From an uncultured Geobacteraceae bacterium (GTDB lineage: Bacteria > Desulfobacterota > Desulfuromonadia > Geobacterales > Pseudopelobacteraceae), in assembly GCA_903930585.1 (NCBI GenBank), contig CAIYZD010000083.1:1-35546 (forward strand): a DNA stretch of 35,546 nt, in the 5' to 3' direction. Of the stretch, positions 1-6,895 are shown piece by piece; within the stretch, counting starts at the first letter, position 1; each line of letters opens with the position of its first letter. Under the pieces are notes generated by a model, which saw nothing but the letters and a program-made list of their open reading frames with translations, was not told the origin of the DNA and searched no databases. A program made the translations under genes and the position numbers.

Positions 1-262
1 CGCCGCCGATTTCACCGACCTTGATGATTACAATTATTTCTATTTTTTCAGTCCGTTTCCCTTAACTGTTATGAGCGCTGTTATACGAAATATCTCTGTT
101 TCTTTAACAGCAAAACCCAGAAAAGCCGTAATCATTTATTTCAATCCTGAATTTCACGCTGCCGTTGTTACCGATTCACCTTTCGTCAAAGTGTCGGAAT
201 ATCACCATCACGAACTTGGTTATTATATCTATGCCAATAAAACGAGAGTCGCACCACCATGA
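1..262 (+). CDS. C-terminal end of a probable small SAM-dependent methyltransferase (partial)
   Basis: The frame is open from base 2 to the TGA at 260-262, so the gene starts outside the window and only about 86 residues are visible. The segment begins with D-L-D-D-Y and continues into an aromatic strand with a F-F-S-P-F-P turn, then a helix, then a strand with I-I-Y-F-N-P. This pattern resembles the second half of small class I methyltransferases, where an F-x-x-P-F motif follows strand 4. The SAM-binding glycine loop is not visible, so the assignment is an inference from the tail alone. The stop overlaps the start of the deacetylase gene by 4 bases (ATGA), which ties it to the glycan operon; it might modify a sugar or a protein. 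An internal ATG at 71 exists but is not the real start, because family-like sequence continues upstream of it. Confidence 0.5.
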   Translation, partial: AADFTDLDDYNYFYFFSPFPLTVMSAVIRNISVSLTAKPRKAVIIYFNPEFHAAVVTDSPFVKVSEYHHHELGYYIYANKTRVAPP

Positions 263-1251
263 AGGCTATCGCCCCCACATTCCGGAGAGCACTGCGAACG
301 GCGGTCTGCACACCCGTTAACCGTCTGCTCAACCTCGTTGACCCTCCCGTGGTGGTGCTTTTGTACCACCGCGTCACCACACTCATTTCCGACCCGGAAA
401 TGCTGGCCGTTTCACCGGACAATTTCCGGGCACAGATGCAACACCTGAAGGACAATTTCCCGATAGTCCGGTTTGAGGAGGATTGGGCAAAGGCGTCGAA
501 ACCCGCCGTGGCAATAACCTTTGATGACGGCTATGCCGACAATCTACTGGAAGCATTACCTATTCTTGAGGAAACGGGAGTACCGGCAACCTTCTTCATC
601 AGCACCGGAACAATCGGTACCGGGGCGGAATTCTGGTGGCACGAACTGGAACACATCCTCCTGGAGAAGCAAAGCCTCCCGTCCAGCTTTACCCTGAGTG
701 ACAAACGGTACGGAAGAACATGGTCAACCGCCACTGACCGGGAGAGACAGGAACTTTACAACAGCATCGTACGTCTGATGAACGCTGGTACTGCCGCACA
801 ACGGGATCTCTGGCTGATGCAACTGCACCGGTGGGCAGGGACGGAGACCACGCCCGTCAATATCCACCGGGCCATGACTGTCGAAGAATTACGCCTGCTT
901 GCCGAAAGCAGCCGTGTTACTATCGGAGCCCATACGGTGACGCACACCAGGCTCTCTTCTCTTACGGTTGAAGCACAACGGGAAGAAATGACCACATCCA
1001 GGCAACAGCTGGAAACATGGCTTGGACAAAAAATAACGGTTTTCTCCTACCCTTTCGGCCGCCGGGACGAATATACGAAGGAAAGCATCGCATTGTGCCG
1101 TGACGTTGGGTTCGTCAAGGCTGCTGCAAACTTCAATTTTCCCGGCCAGGCTCACCGTTGGACCGATCCGTACCAGATTCCGCGCCATCTGGTGCGTAAC
1201 TGGCCGGTTGAGATGTTCGCCACACAACTCCGCGGGTTCCTGACACGATGA
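259..1251 (+). CDS. Polysaccharide deacetylase family protein (NodB/CE4 domain)
   Basis: Predicted metal-dependent carbohydrate esterase of family 4, which removes N- or O-acetyl groups from a glycan. The 330-residue protein shows the family motifs in order: T-F-D-D-G-Y at about 87-93 (catalytic base and first metal ligand), H-T-V-T-H at 225-229 (the two metal-binding histidines) and S-Y-P-F-G at 263-267 (motif 3). The N-terminal L-L-Y-H-R-V at about 34-39 is typical of deacetylases found in capsule and exopolysaccharide clusters. No convincing signal peptide is seen, so it may act in the cytoplasm on lipid-linked intermediates. Start and stop both overlap the neighbouring genes by 4 bases (ATGA), indicating translational coupling. 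The family assignment is strong; the substrate is unknown. Confidence 0.9.
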   Translation: MKAIAPTFRRALRTAVCTPVNRLLNLVDPPVVVLLYHRVTTLISDPEMLAVSPDNFRAQMQHLKDNFPIVRFEEDWAKASKPAVAITFDDGYADNLLEALPILEETGVPATFFISTGTIGTGAEFWWHELEHILLEKQSLPSSFTLSDKRYGRTWSTATDRERQELYNSIVRLMNAGTAAQRDLWLMQLHRWAGTETTPVNIHRAMTVEELRLLAESSRVTIGAHTVTHTRLSSLTVEAQREEMTTSRQQLETWLGQKITVFSYPFGRRDEYTKESIALCRDVGFVKAAANFNFPGQAHRWTDPYQIPRHLVRNWPVEMFATQLRGFLTR

Positions 1252-2492
1252 AGATACTGTATCTGAACGGCGCCGATATCGAGGGAGGGGCTGCGCAAGC
1301 AGCCACCCGCCTGCTGCAGGGCGTCCATGCACGAGGCGCCGACGCCCGGCTCTCCGTGCAGAGGAAATATGGCGACGCCTCCATGGTTGATGGTCCCTGT
1401 TCACTGTTCGGGAAAGCATTCGGTTTTGCACGACCGACCATTGAACAACTCCTGTCAGGCCTCACCCCGGGAAAAATGATCGGCCCTTTTTGTGCCGCCT
1501 TTCTTCCGGATGGCCTGTTGGCACACGTAGCAGACAGAGCGCCGGACATCCTCCACCTCCACTGGGTAGCCCGGATGATGCGTCTTGAATCGCTACGCCG
1601 CGTTTCCGTACCGATTGTCTGGACTCTGCACGACTCCTGGGCCTTTACCGGCGGCTGCTACATCCCCGGCTCCTGCACCCGCTACCGGGAATCGTGCGGG
1701 GCATGCCCGGTTCTCGGTTCAAGCCGGGAGGAGGATTTGTCCAACTGGATATGGCGGAGAAAAAAAAAGGCCTGGCACGGCCTGAATCTGACGATAATCG
1801 CTCCAAGCAACTGGATGGCCACGTGTGCACGGGCAAGCTCGCTTTTTCATAAGACCCGCATTGAAGTGATTCCCAACGGTATCGATGTGCAGAGTTACAA
1901 ACCGATTGAAAAACATGCCGCCCGTGAACGCTTCTCATTGCCCCATGACAAAAAGCTGATTCTGTTCGGTGCGGCGTCAGTCACGCGGGACCGGAACAAG
2001 GGATTTCACCTCCTTACGGAGGCACTGCGGGAGCTGGCCGCAACGCCGAAAAATGGTCCGGTTGAGCTGATCGTCTTTGGTTCAGCTGAGCAGGACAAAC
2101 TTTCAAGCCTCGGCTTCAAGGCCCATTATCTCGGCTGGCAATCAGGCGATGCGACCCTTGCTCACCTCTACTCGGCGGCGGACGTTTTTGTATTGCCCTC
2201 CATCCAGGAAAGTCTCGGGTATACCGTTATGGAGGCAATGGCATGCGGCACGCCATGCGTTGCCTTTGATCAGGGGGGTGTTCCCGACCTGATCGACCAT
2301 CGGCAGAACGGCTACCTGTCACAACCGTACGAGACCTCCGATCTGGCCCGCGGAATAGCCTGGATCTTGGAGGATGAACATCGTTGGCAGGAGTTATCCC
2401 GTAATGCCCGCCGGAAAATCGAACATGTGTATGCCATAGAGAATGTGGCGAACCGGCATCTTGAACTTTATCGCGAACTGGCAGCTCTATGA
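1248..2492 (+). CDS. Glycosyltransferase family 4 (WcaC-like)
   Basis: A 414-residue GT-B fold, retaining-type glycosyltransferase, probably cytoplasmic and acting on a nucleotide-sugar donor. The N terminus carries an E-G-G-A-A-Q-A loop, as in GT4 enzymes of colanic-acid type clusters. An L-H-D-S-W motif is followed by a cysteine-rich stretch (G-G-C-Y, G-S-C, C-G-A-C-P) around residues 128-157, which is characteristic of the WcaC-like subgroup. The C-terminal donor domain contains V-L-P-S-I-Q-E-S-L-G-Y-T-V-M-E-A-M-A-C-G, the E-x7-E motif at about residues 320-330, followed by a V-P-D-L-I loop. ATGA overlaps on both sides place it in the middle of a coupled operon with the deacetylase upstream and a GT2 downstream. 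The sugar specificity cannot be read from the sequence. Confidence 0.9.
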   Translation: MKILYLNGADIEGGAAQAATRLLQGVHARGADARLSVQRKYGDASMVDGPCSLFGKAFGFARPTIEQLLSGLTPGKMIGPFCAAFLPDGLLAHVADRAPDILHLHWVARMMRLESLRRVSVPIVWTLHDSWAFTGGCYIPGSCTRYRESCGACPVLGSSREEDLSNWIWRRKKKAWHGLNLTIIAPSNWMATCARASSLFHKTRIEVIPNGIDVQSYKPIEKHAARERFSLPHDKKLILFGAASVTRDRNKGFHLLTEALRELAATPKNGPVELIVFGSAEQDKLSSLGFKAHYLGWQSGDATLAHLYSAADVFVLPSIQESLGYTVMEAMACGTPCVAFDQGGVPDLIDHRQNGYLSQPYETSDLARGIAWILEDEHRWQELSRNARRKIEHVYAIENVANRHLELYRELAAL

Positions 2493-3472
2493 AAATCCCT
2501 ACAATTTCCATAGTCACTCCCTCCTTCAATCAAGGGGTGTTCCTGGCCGAGACGATCGAAAGTGTTATCAGCCAGGCCGGTAATTTTATAATCGATTACA
2601 TTATTGTTGACGGAGCATCATCGGACAATTCCGTCGATATCATAAAATATTATGATGCGTTGTTGAGAACGGGAGAGCGGGCGTTTGCCTGTCGAGGTAT
2701 AACATTCCGATGGATGAGCGAAAAGGACCAGGGGCAGACCGATGCCCTGGCAAAAGGGTTCCGAATGGCGGAAGGGGAGATATGCGCCTGGCTCAACTCC
2801 GACGACACCTACCTGCCGGGAACATTACAGACCGTTGCCGCCTTTTTTTGCGACTATCCGGAAACCGGGCTGTTGTATGGCAAAGCCCATTATTGCGATG
2901 CAGCCGGCGCCATCATCGGCAGATACCGCACGGAAGAATTCAACTACGGCAAACTGGCCTGGTTCAATTTCATCTGTCAGTCGTCCACCTTTTTCCGGAA
3001 AGAAGTCTTCGACTCGGTTGGTGGACTGGACGACACACTCCATTTTGCCATGGATTTCGACCTTTGGCTCAGGATCGGAAATCGCTTCACATGCCGCTAT
3101 CTCCCCGAGTTTCTTTCAAAATACCGTCTTCATGAGTCGTCAAAGACCATTCTTGACAAGAGCCTCTATCGCAACAGTGAAGAGGCGCTCCGGCTGGCCG
3201 TGCACTATTTTGACTGGGCGCCGCTGACCAGAATCGTCACGTCATGCAGCATCTATTGCCGGGAACGATTGCCACCATTTCTTGCGCGGAGAAAACCGAT
3301 TGTTATTCTTGCAACCGTAATCTGCTCGGTGTGCCGTTCGCTTTGGATGAACCGGGGTTTTCGGAAGAAGGATCTGGAGTTGTTGAATGGAGAACACTTT
3401 CGAAAACTGTTCAAGAGCCGGATTGAGATCATGACGGGAAAACAATCCATAGATAAAGAGACCACGTCATGA
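2489..3472 (+). CDS. Glycosyltransferase family 2 (WcaA-like)
   Basis: A 327-residue inverting GT-A fold glycosyltransferase. Near the N terminus S-I-V-T-P-S-F-N-Q-G is the first strand and nucleotide-binding loop, I-I-V-D-G-A-S-S-D-N-S is the first acidic motif, and W-L-N-S-D-D-T-Y at about 101-108 contains the DXD-like metal site. The E-K-D-Q-G-Q-T-D-A motif between them is typical of a GT2 subgroup common in O-antigen and exopolysaccharide clusters. A conserved M-D-F-D-L-W-L-R motif near residue 190 supplies the likely catalytic aspartate region. The C-terminal 80 residues contain hydrophobic and basic stretches that could associate with the membrane. It is coupled by ATGA overlaps to the GT4 genes before and after it. 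The sugar is unknown. Confidence 0.9.
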   Translation: MKIPTISIVTPSFNQGVFLAETIESVISQAGNFIIDYIIVDGASSDNSVDIIKYYDALLRTGERAFACRGITFRWMSEKDQGQTDALAKGFRMAEGEICAWLNSDDTYLPGTLQTVAAFFCDYPETGLLYGKAHYCDAAGAIIGRYRTEEFNYGKLAWFNFICQSSTFFRKEVFDSVGGLDDTLHFAMDFDLWLRIGNRFTCRYLPEFLSKYRLHESSKTILDKSLYRNSEEALRLAVHYFDWAPLTRIVTSCSIYCRERLPPFLARRKPIVILATVICSVCRSLWMNRGFRKKDLELLNGEHFRKLFKSRIEIMTGKQSIDKETTS

Positions 3473-4575
3473 GAATTTGCCTGGTCGCCCCAATCCCCCC
3501 ATTTCGGGGGGGAATAGCGAAATACTGTTATTCTCTGGCAAAAGAGCTCGATAAAAGACACGATTTATTGCTCCTGAGCTACAAAAGGCAGTATCCGGAG
3601 CTGTTATTCGGCAAGAAAAGCCAGATTGACGTTCAAATTTCAAAAGATACGGTAGTAAAAGAATTTCATACCATTACGTACGATATTGATTCGGTCAGTA
3701 TTTACTCCTGGTTTAAAACAGCAAAAACCATTTCCGCATTCAAACCTGACATTGTAGTTCTGCCATGGTGGGTGACTTACTGGGCCCCTCTGTACTTCTA
3801 TCTGCTCTCTGCGTTGAGAAGAGACGGCATCAGGGTCGTTTTTATCTGCATAAATGTATTTGAGCATGAAACGAACCGATTGAAAAACATTTTGACAAAA
3901 CTCCTTCTCGGAACCGTTGATTCATTTATTGTTCATTCCGAACAGGAAAAGAGTGTACTTCTAAAAATCGCACCCAGGGCTGAAGTCAAAAAGCACCTTC
4001 TCCCCCTATTTGAGTATGATGTGAAGGTAGATGCAAGAGATGACACTGCCATGCACCTTCTCTTTTTTGGTTTTGTCCGGCCTTACAAAGGACTCGATAT
4101 CCTTCTTGAAGCTCTTGCCATCCTGAAACACCATGATATTACGCTCAAAATAGTTGGCGAATTCTGGCACGATAAAGACCACTATGTTGAGCTCATCGAC
4201 AAGCTCCACATTTCCTCACATATCGAAATCATCGATACATATGTTCCTGACAACGAGATGAGCCAGTATTTTTCCTGGGCTGATCTGGTCGTGCTTCCCT
4301 ACAGACAGTCCATAACTTCAGGCGTTATTGCGACTGCATACGGGTTCAGAAAACCTGTTCTCGCTACAAACGTCGGGGGGTTTTATGAGGTCATTCAGGA
4401 TGGCTGCACCGGCAAGATTGTCGCGCAAAACAACCCACAAACTCTTGCCGACGGAATACTCTGGTTTTTGGCCAATAAACAGATCAACTTCTCAGATAAC
4501 ATTTCAACATTTGCATCTCAAAACATGTCATGGAGTTCTCTGGTGGATACGATAGAGGAGTTTAACGAACGATAG
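3469..4575 (+). CDS. Glycosyltransferase family 4
   Basis: A 368-residue GT-B protein and the last gene of the left operon. The N-terminal loop P-P-F-R-G-G-I-A-K-Y is the acceptor/phosphate loop seen in many GT4 enzymes. F-G-F-V-R-P-Y-K-G-L-D starts the C-terminal Rossmann half at about residue 198, and W-A-D-L-V-V-L-P-Y-R precedes the donor site. The usual E-x7-E pair is not present; the stretch reads R-Q-S-I-T-S-G-V-I-A-T-A-Y-G, a variant in which the first glutamate is replaced. The start is the ATGA overlap with the preceding GT2 stop. Just inside the gene (3494-3513) a run of C and a run of G form a 7-bp inverted repeat, explained by codons for the P-I-P-P-F-R-G-G loop. The gene ends at a hairpin that begins 2 bases before its TAG. 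Confidence 0.88.
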   Translation: MRICLVAPIPPFRGGIAKYCYSLAKELDKRHDLLLLSYKRQYPELLFGKKSQIDVQISKDTVVKEFHTITYDIDSVSIYSWFKTAKTISAFKPDIVVLPWWVTYWAPLYFYLLSALRRDGIRVVFICINVFEHETNRLKNILTKLLLGTVDSFIVHSEQEKSVLLKIAPRAEVKKHLLPLFEYDVKVDARDDTAMHLLFFGFVRPYKGLDILLEALAILKHHDITLKIVGEFWHDKDHYVELIDKLHISSHIEIIDTYVPDNEMSQYFSWADLVVLPYRQSITSGVIATAYGFRKPVLATNVGGFYEVIQDGCTGKIVAQNNPQTLADGILWFLANKQINFSDNISTFASQNMSWSSLVDTIEEFNER

Positions 4576-4597
4576 CCGGGAATTTGTCCCGGCTATC
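4571..4597. terminator. Perfect 10-bp hairpin between convergent genes
   Basis: GATAGCCGGG at 4571-4580 and its exact reverse complement at 4588-4597 enclose a 7-base loop. The left arm contains the TAG stop of the GT4 gene (4573-4575). There is no T-run on the + side. The position, between a + strand operon and a - strand gene only 50 bases away, suits a shared transcription end or an RNA 3'-end stabiliser. Without a U-tract it may not be a classical intrinsic terminator. Confidence 0.6.
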
Positions 4598-4624
4598 GGA
4601 CAGGCACACATTTCAAACTGCAAC

Positions 4625-5104
4625 TCAGATGTTTCCGAGTTTATATTTCGTTACCAGTTCATATTCCCTGAAATACATGGGGGATTGATATGGGATGTCC
4701 TGCCATGACTTGTTGAGCTCTGCGCCCATATCTTTATCCGTACATACAACTTTATTATCTTTGTTATAGTTCCTCTTGGCAACGGTTCTGAATTTGCCGT
4801 TTTGGATTTCGAAATCCAGCTGATGATGAGTAACATCCCCCATGCTTGATATATTTTTCTGGCATACCGGAAACTGAAGGAGATGCTTTGTATAGCTTTT
4901 TGATCCAAAACTCGTCAAAACAAATTTCTCCGTCCAGTGTAAAATTTTATCGCGGACTTTGACGCTTTTTGAGTCATAGAAGTTCGAATCCAGATTCTTA
5001 TTCGGAATATCCGCATTATTTTTGATCCAATCAGCAGCATGACAATTAAGGGCCCCTGCCAAGAGCATGCTTAACATTCCAATTAAAAACACCTTTTGCT
5101 TCAT
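4625..5104 (-). CDS. Small secreted protein, possibly surface-adhesin E-like
   Basis: A 159-residue protein with a clear signal peptide: M-K-Q-K, a hydrophobic core and a probable cleavage after C-H-A-A at about residues 22-25. The mature part is small and rich in Lys, Asn and Tyr, with two cysteines (V-C-Q-K near 79-82, V-V-C-T near 119-122) that could form a disulfide in the periplasm. The order of features (W near the start, F-Y-D-S-K-S, W-T-E-K, a cysteine region, then W-Q-D-I-P-Y-Q-S-P near the end) resembles the Adhesin_E family of small surface proteins, but the match is by eye. AAGGAG lies 7 bases before the ATG. It stands alone on the minus strand between two + strand glycan blocks. 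Its function is unknown and may be unrelated to the glycan genes. Confidence 0.75.
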   Translation of the reverse strand: MKQKVFLIGMLSMLLAGALNCHAADWIKNNADIPNKNLDSNFYDSKSVKVRDKILHWTEKFVLTSFGSKSYTKHLLQFPVCQKNISSMGDVTHHQLDFEIQNGKFRTVAKRNYNKDNKVVCTDKDMGAELNKSWQDIPYQSPMYFREYELVTKYKLGNI

Positions 5105-5225
5105 TATTAACTCCTTGTGACATTATTCAATGTATTTTTGTGGGGAGATATAGCACAAATCAGATCGCCGATAAAGCGTTTTTCTGCAATGCCCTGAGCA
5201 GCGGATGCTGTCCAGGAGTACAAAA

Positions 5226-5254
5226 TTGACTATTTTGCGTCAAGATGCTACTTT
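5226..5254 (+). promoter_or_regulatory. Possible sigma-70 type promoter for the DUF2142-like gene
   Basis: TTGACT at 5226-5231 (5 of 6 to the -35 consensus) is followed after 17 bases by TACTTT at 5249-5254, a weak -10. It would place the transcript start near 5261, upstream of the GTG at 5287 but downstream of the ATG at 5245, so it favours the later start. The evidence is sequence resemblance only. Confidence 0.3.
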
Positions 5255-5286
5255 TGCACTTATTATTTATTTCAAAGGCAAGCATA

Positions 5287-6807
5287 GTGTCCCCAGAAAC
5301 AATAACGGAAGAGAAACAACAGGGCTTCAAACATATCGTGACAACAACGCCGGATACCGGGGGAAATGGTTTTATTTCAGCACCTTTCCTGATCCGGTCA
5401 ACATGGCTTCTCATGGCTTATTTTGGCGTCCGGATGATTTTTCTGGCCTTGAATGTCGCTTCGTTCGTACCACCTGACGAGGTTACGCACGCAGGACTTT
5501 GCAAAATCTTTTCCCAGGTAGTTTTGCTTCCGGAAAATTCGCCTGCAACGTACGAGTTCGGTCTGGTCACCAACACCGCCTGGCTTTATTATTGGATTAT
5601 GGGCAAACTGCTCTATCTCAATGTTTTCGGCATCTCCGACCTGATCTACCTCCGACTTTTCAACATTCCACTGGCCTTTGGAACAATTTTTTTTGTCCGG
5701 CGCACGCTACTCCTCCTGACCCATGACCGGCTTGCCGATCTTCTGCTGCTGGTCGCCATGACCAATACCGCCATGTTCACATTTCTGTCAGCTTCAGTCT
5801 CCTATGACAACCTGGTAAATCTCCTGGCAGCCATGGCAATCTATTATCTACTGGCATTTTTCACCAATCGCTCCGGCACCATGCTTGCCGCTGCAATACT
5901 GTGTCAACTTGCGGGAAGTCTGACAAAAGTCACTTTCCTGCCGCTGGTTCTGGCGCTGAATCTGTTGCTGTTTATGCACGAATTCAGAAGAGTGGCCATC
6001 TTCCCCGCCACATTGAAGACGTATTTTCTGACGTCAGGATTTAAAGAGCGGCTGCTGGCCTTGATGATTGTCATCGCATTGGCCTTCAACCTCCATCTGT
6101 ACGCCGGTAACTATCTCCACTTCGAGACTCTCACCCCCTCAATGTCGGACGTTTTTCCGGCAAACATTGCAACCCAGTACCGTATTGTCGCGCGCGAGAC
6201 TGTTTTCAGGGAGTACAGCGAAGGCCGGATTTCATATATGGATGCACTTGTGATGACCGGAGAAATAAAGCATCCCGGAGATAAGGCCGATACATTCTAT
6301 CTATTGATGAACTATGAAAACCTGAAGAGGAATCCCCGGCTCTGGATGGGACCGTTATCTTATGCCAAAGTCTGGTTCGAACAGATGATGTCCACCACTT
6401 TCGGGATTAAAGGGCACCTGCCGATGTATAAAAACGCCCGCGACCTCATTCCGATCTACCTGATGGTATCGCTCTCATTATTTGGGTTTTTCTTGCGCTG
6501 GCGACCGCGGGACTCGGGATGGCTTCCCCCCTGTCTGGGAGCAATTGCGCTGTTCTATGCAGGGTTCCTTATGTACAAGATAAACTACAGCGCGTATCTT
6601 TACTATGGCACCCCGGGAATAACGCTGCAGGGGCGCTACCTGTTCCCCGTAATAGGCCCTGTTTATATCCTTGCCTGCTATTACCTGCTGAATCTTTTTC
6701 GCGCTGATTACATTCGATATTCTTTGGCTCTGGCAACGGCCCTGGTGTTCATATCGTACGATTTCCCCTGGTTTCTCATGCACGCCACCCCGGAATGGTA
6801 TAGATAG
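5287..6807 (+). CDS. DUF2142-like multi-spanning membrane protein (GT-C type)
   Basis: An integral membrane protein of about 506 residues from the GTG at 5287. The frame is also open from an ATG at 5245, but no ribosome site precedes that one, while AAAGG precedes the GTG. After the first membrane segment comes P-P-D-E-V-T-H at about 62-68. This acidic pair in the first outside loop is the hallmark of DUF2142 and other GT-C proteins, which transfer sugars from polyprenyl-phosphate donors on the periplasmic face. S-Y-D-N-L-V-N-L-L and S-L-T-K-V-T-F-L-P are further family-like motifs. Many hydrophobic helices alternate with one large outside loop (around 290-380) rich in charged residues. It begins a new + strand block after a divergent small gene. 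A sugar-transferring role is inferred from family resemblance. Confidence 0.65.
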   Translation: MSPETITEEKQQGFKHIVTTTPDTGGNGFISAPFLIRSTWLLMAYFGVRMIFLALNVASFVPPDEVTHAGLCKIFSQVVLLPENSPATYEFGLVTNTAWLYYWIMGKLLYLNVFGISDLIYLRLFNIPLAFGTIFFVRRTLLLLTHDRLADLLLLVAMTNTAMFTFLSASVSYDNLVNLLAAMAIYYLLAFFTNRSGTMLAAAILCQLAGSLTKVTFLPLVLALNLLLFMHEFRRVAIFPATLKTYFLTSGFKERLLALMIVIALAFNLHLYAGNYLHFETLTPSMSDVFPANIATQYRIVARETVFREYSEGRISYMDALVMTGEIKHPGDKADTFYLLMNYENLKRNPRLWMGPLSYAKVWFEQMMSTTFGIKGHLPMYKNARDLIPIYLMVSLSLFGFFLRWRPRDSGWLPPCLGAIALFYAGFLMYKINYSAYLYYGTPGITLQGRYLFPVIGPVYILACYYLLNLFRADYIRYSLALATALVFISYDFPWFLMHATPEWYR

Positions 6808-6810
6808 ACT

Positions 6811-6895
6811 GATGAGGGATGAGGGATGAGGGATAAAAATAGCCATAATAAGGATTCCATGAGTTTTTCTCGTCCCTCATCTCTCATCTCTCATC
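6811..6895 (+). repeat. Tandem GATGAGG repeat and its inverted copy, forming a 23-bp RNA stem at a gene start
   Basis: Three 7-base GATGAGG units occupy 6811-6833, and 6873-6895 is their inverse. The arms are identical when reverse-complemented except at two positions, and both differences give G-U pairs in RNA, so the transcript can form an uninterrupted 23-bp stem with a 39-base loop. The left arm contains the ATG at 6826; the loop holds a second in-frame ATG at 6859 preceded by AAGGA. The right arm is translated as part of the N terminus. The layout could control which start is used, or could simply be a mobile intergenic repeat. Confidence 0.8.

Noticed and set aside
889-1431. A 180-codon minus-strand open frame
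   Set aside because: It lies opposite the deacetylase and GT4 genes, its protein has no recognisable motif and is rich in Arg and Ser as shadows of GC-rich genes usually are.
3494-3513. C-run/G-run hairpin as a regulatory element
   Set aside because: It is only 7 bp and encodes the P-I-P-P-F-R-G-G loop of GT4 enzymes, so coding constraint explains it.
5200-5220. Imperfect inverted repeat in the gap before the DUF2142-like gene
   Set aside because: The stem is short and broken (CCTG and CAG with a mismatch between them) and has no associated T-run or known operator pattern.
6811-6895. CRISPR-like or iteron repeats
   Set aside because: The units are only 7 bases, directly joined without spacers, and present as one direct and one inverted block; no cas or replication gene is near.
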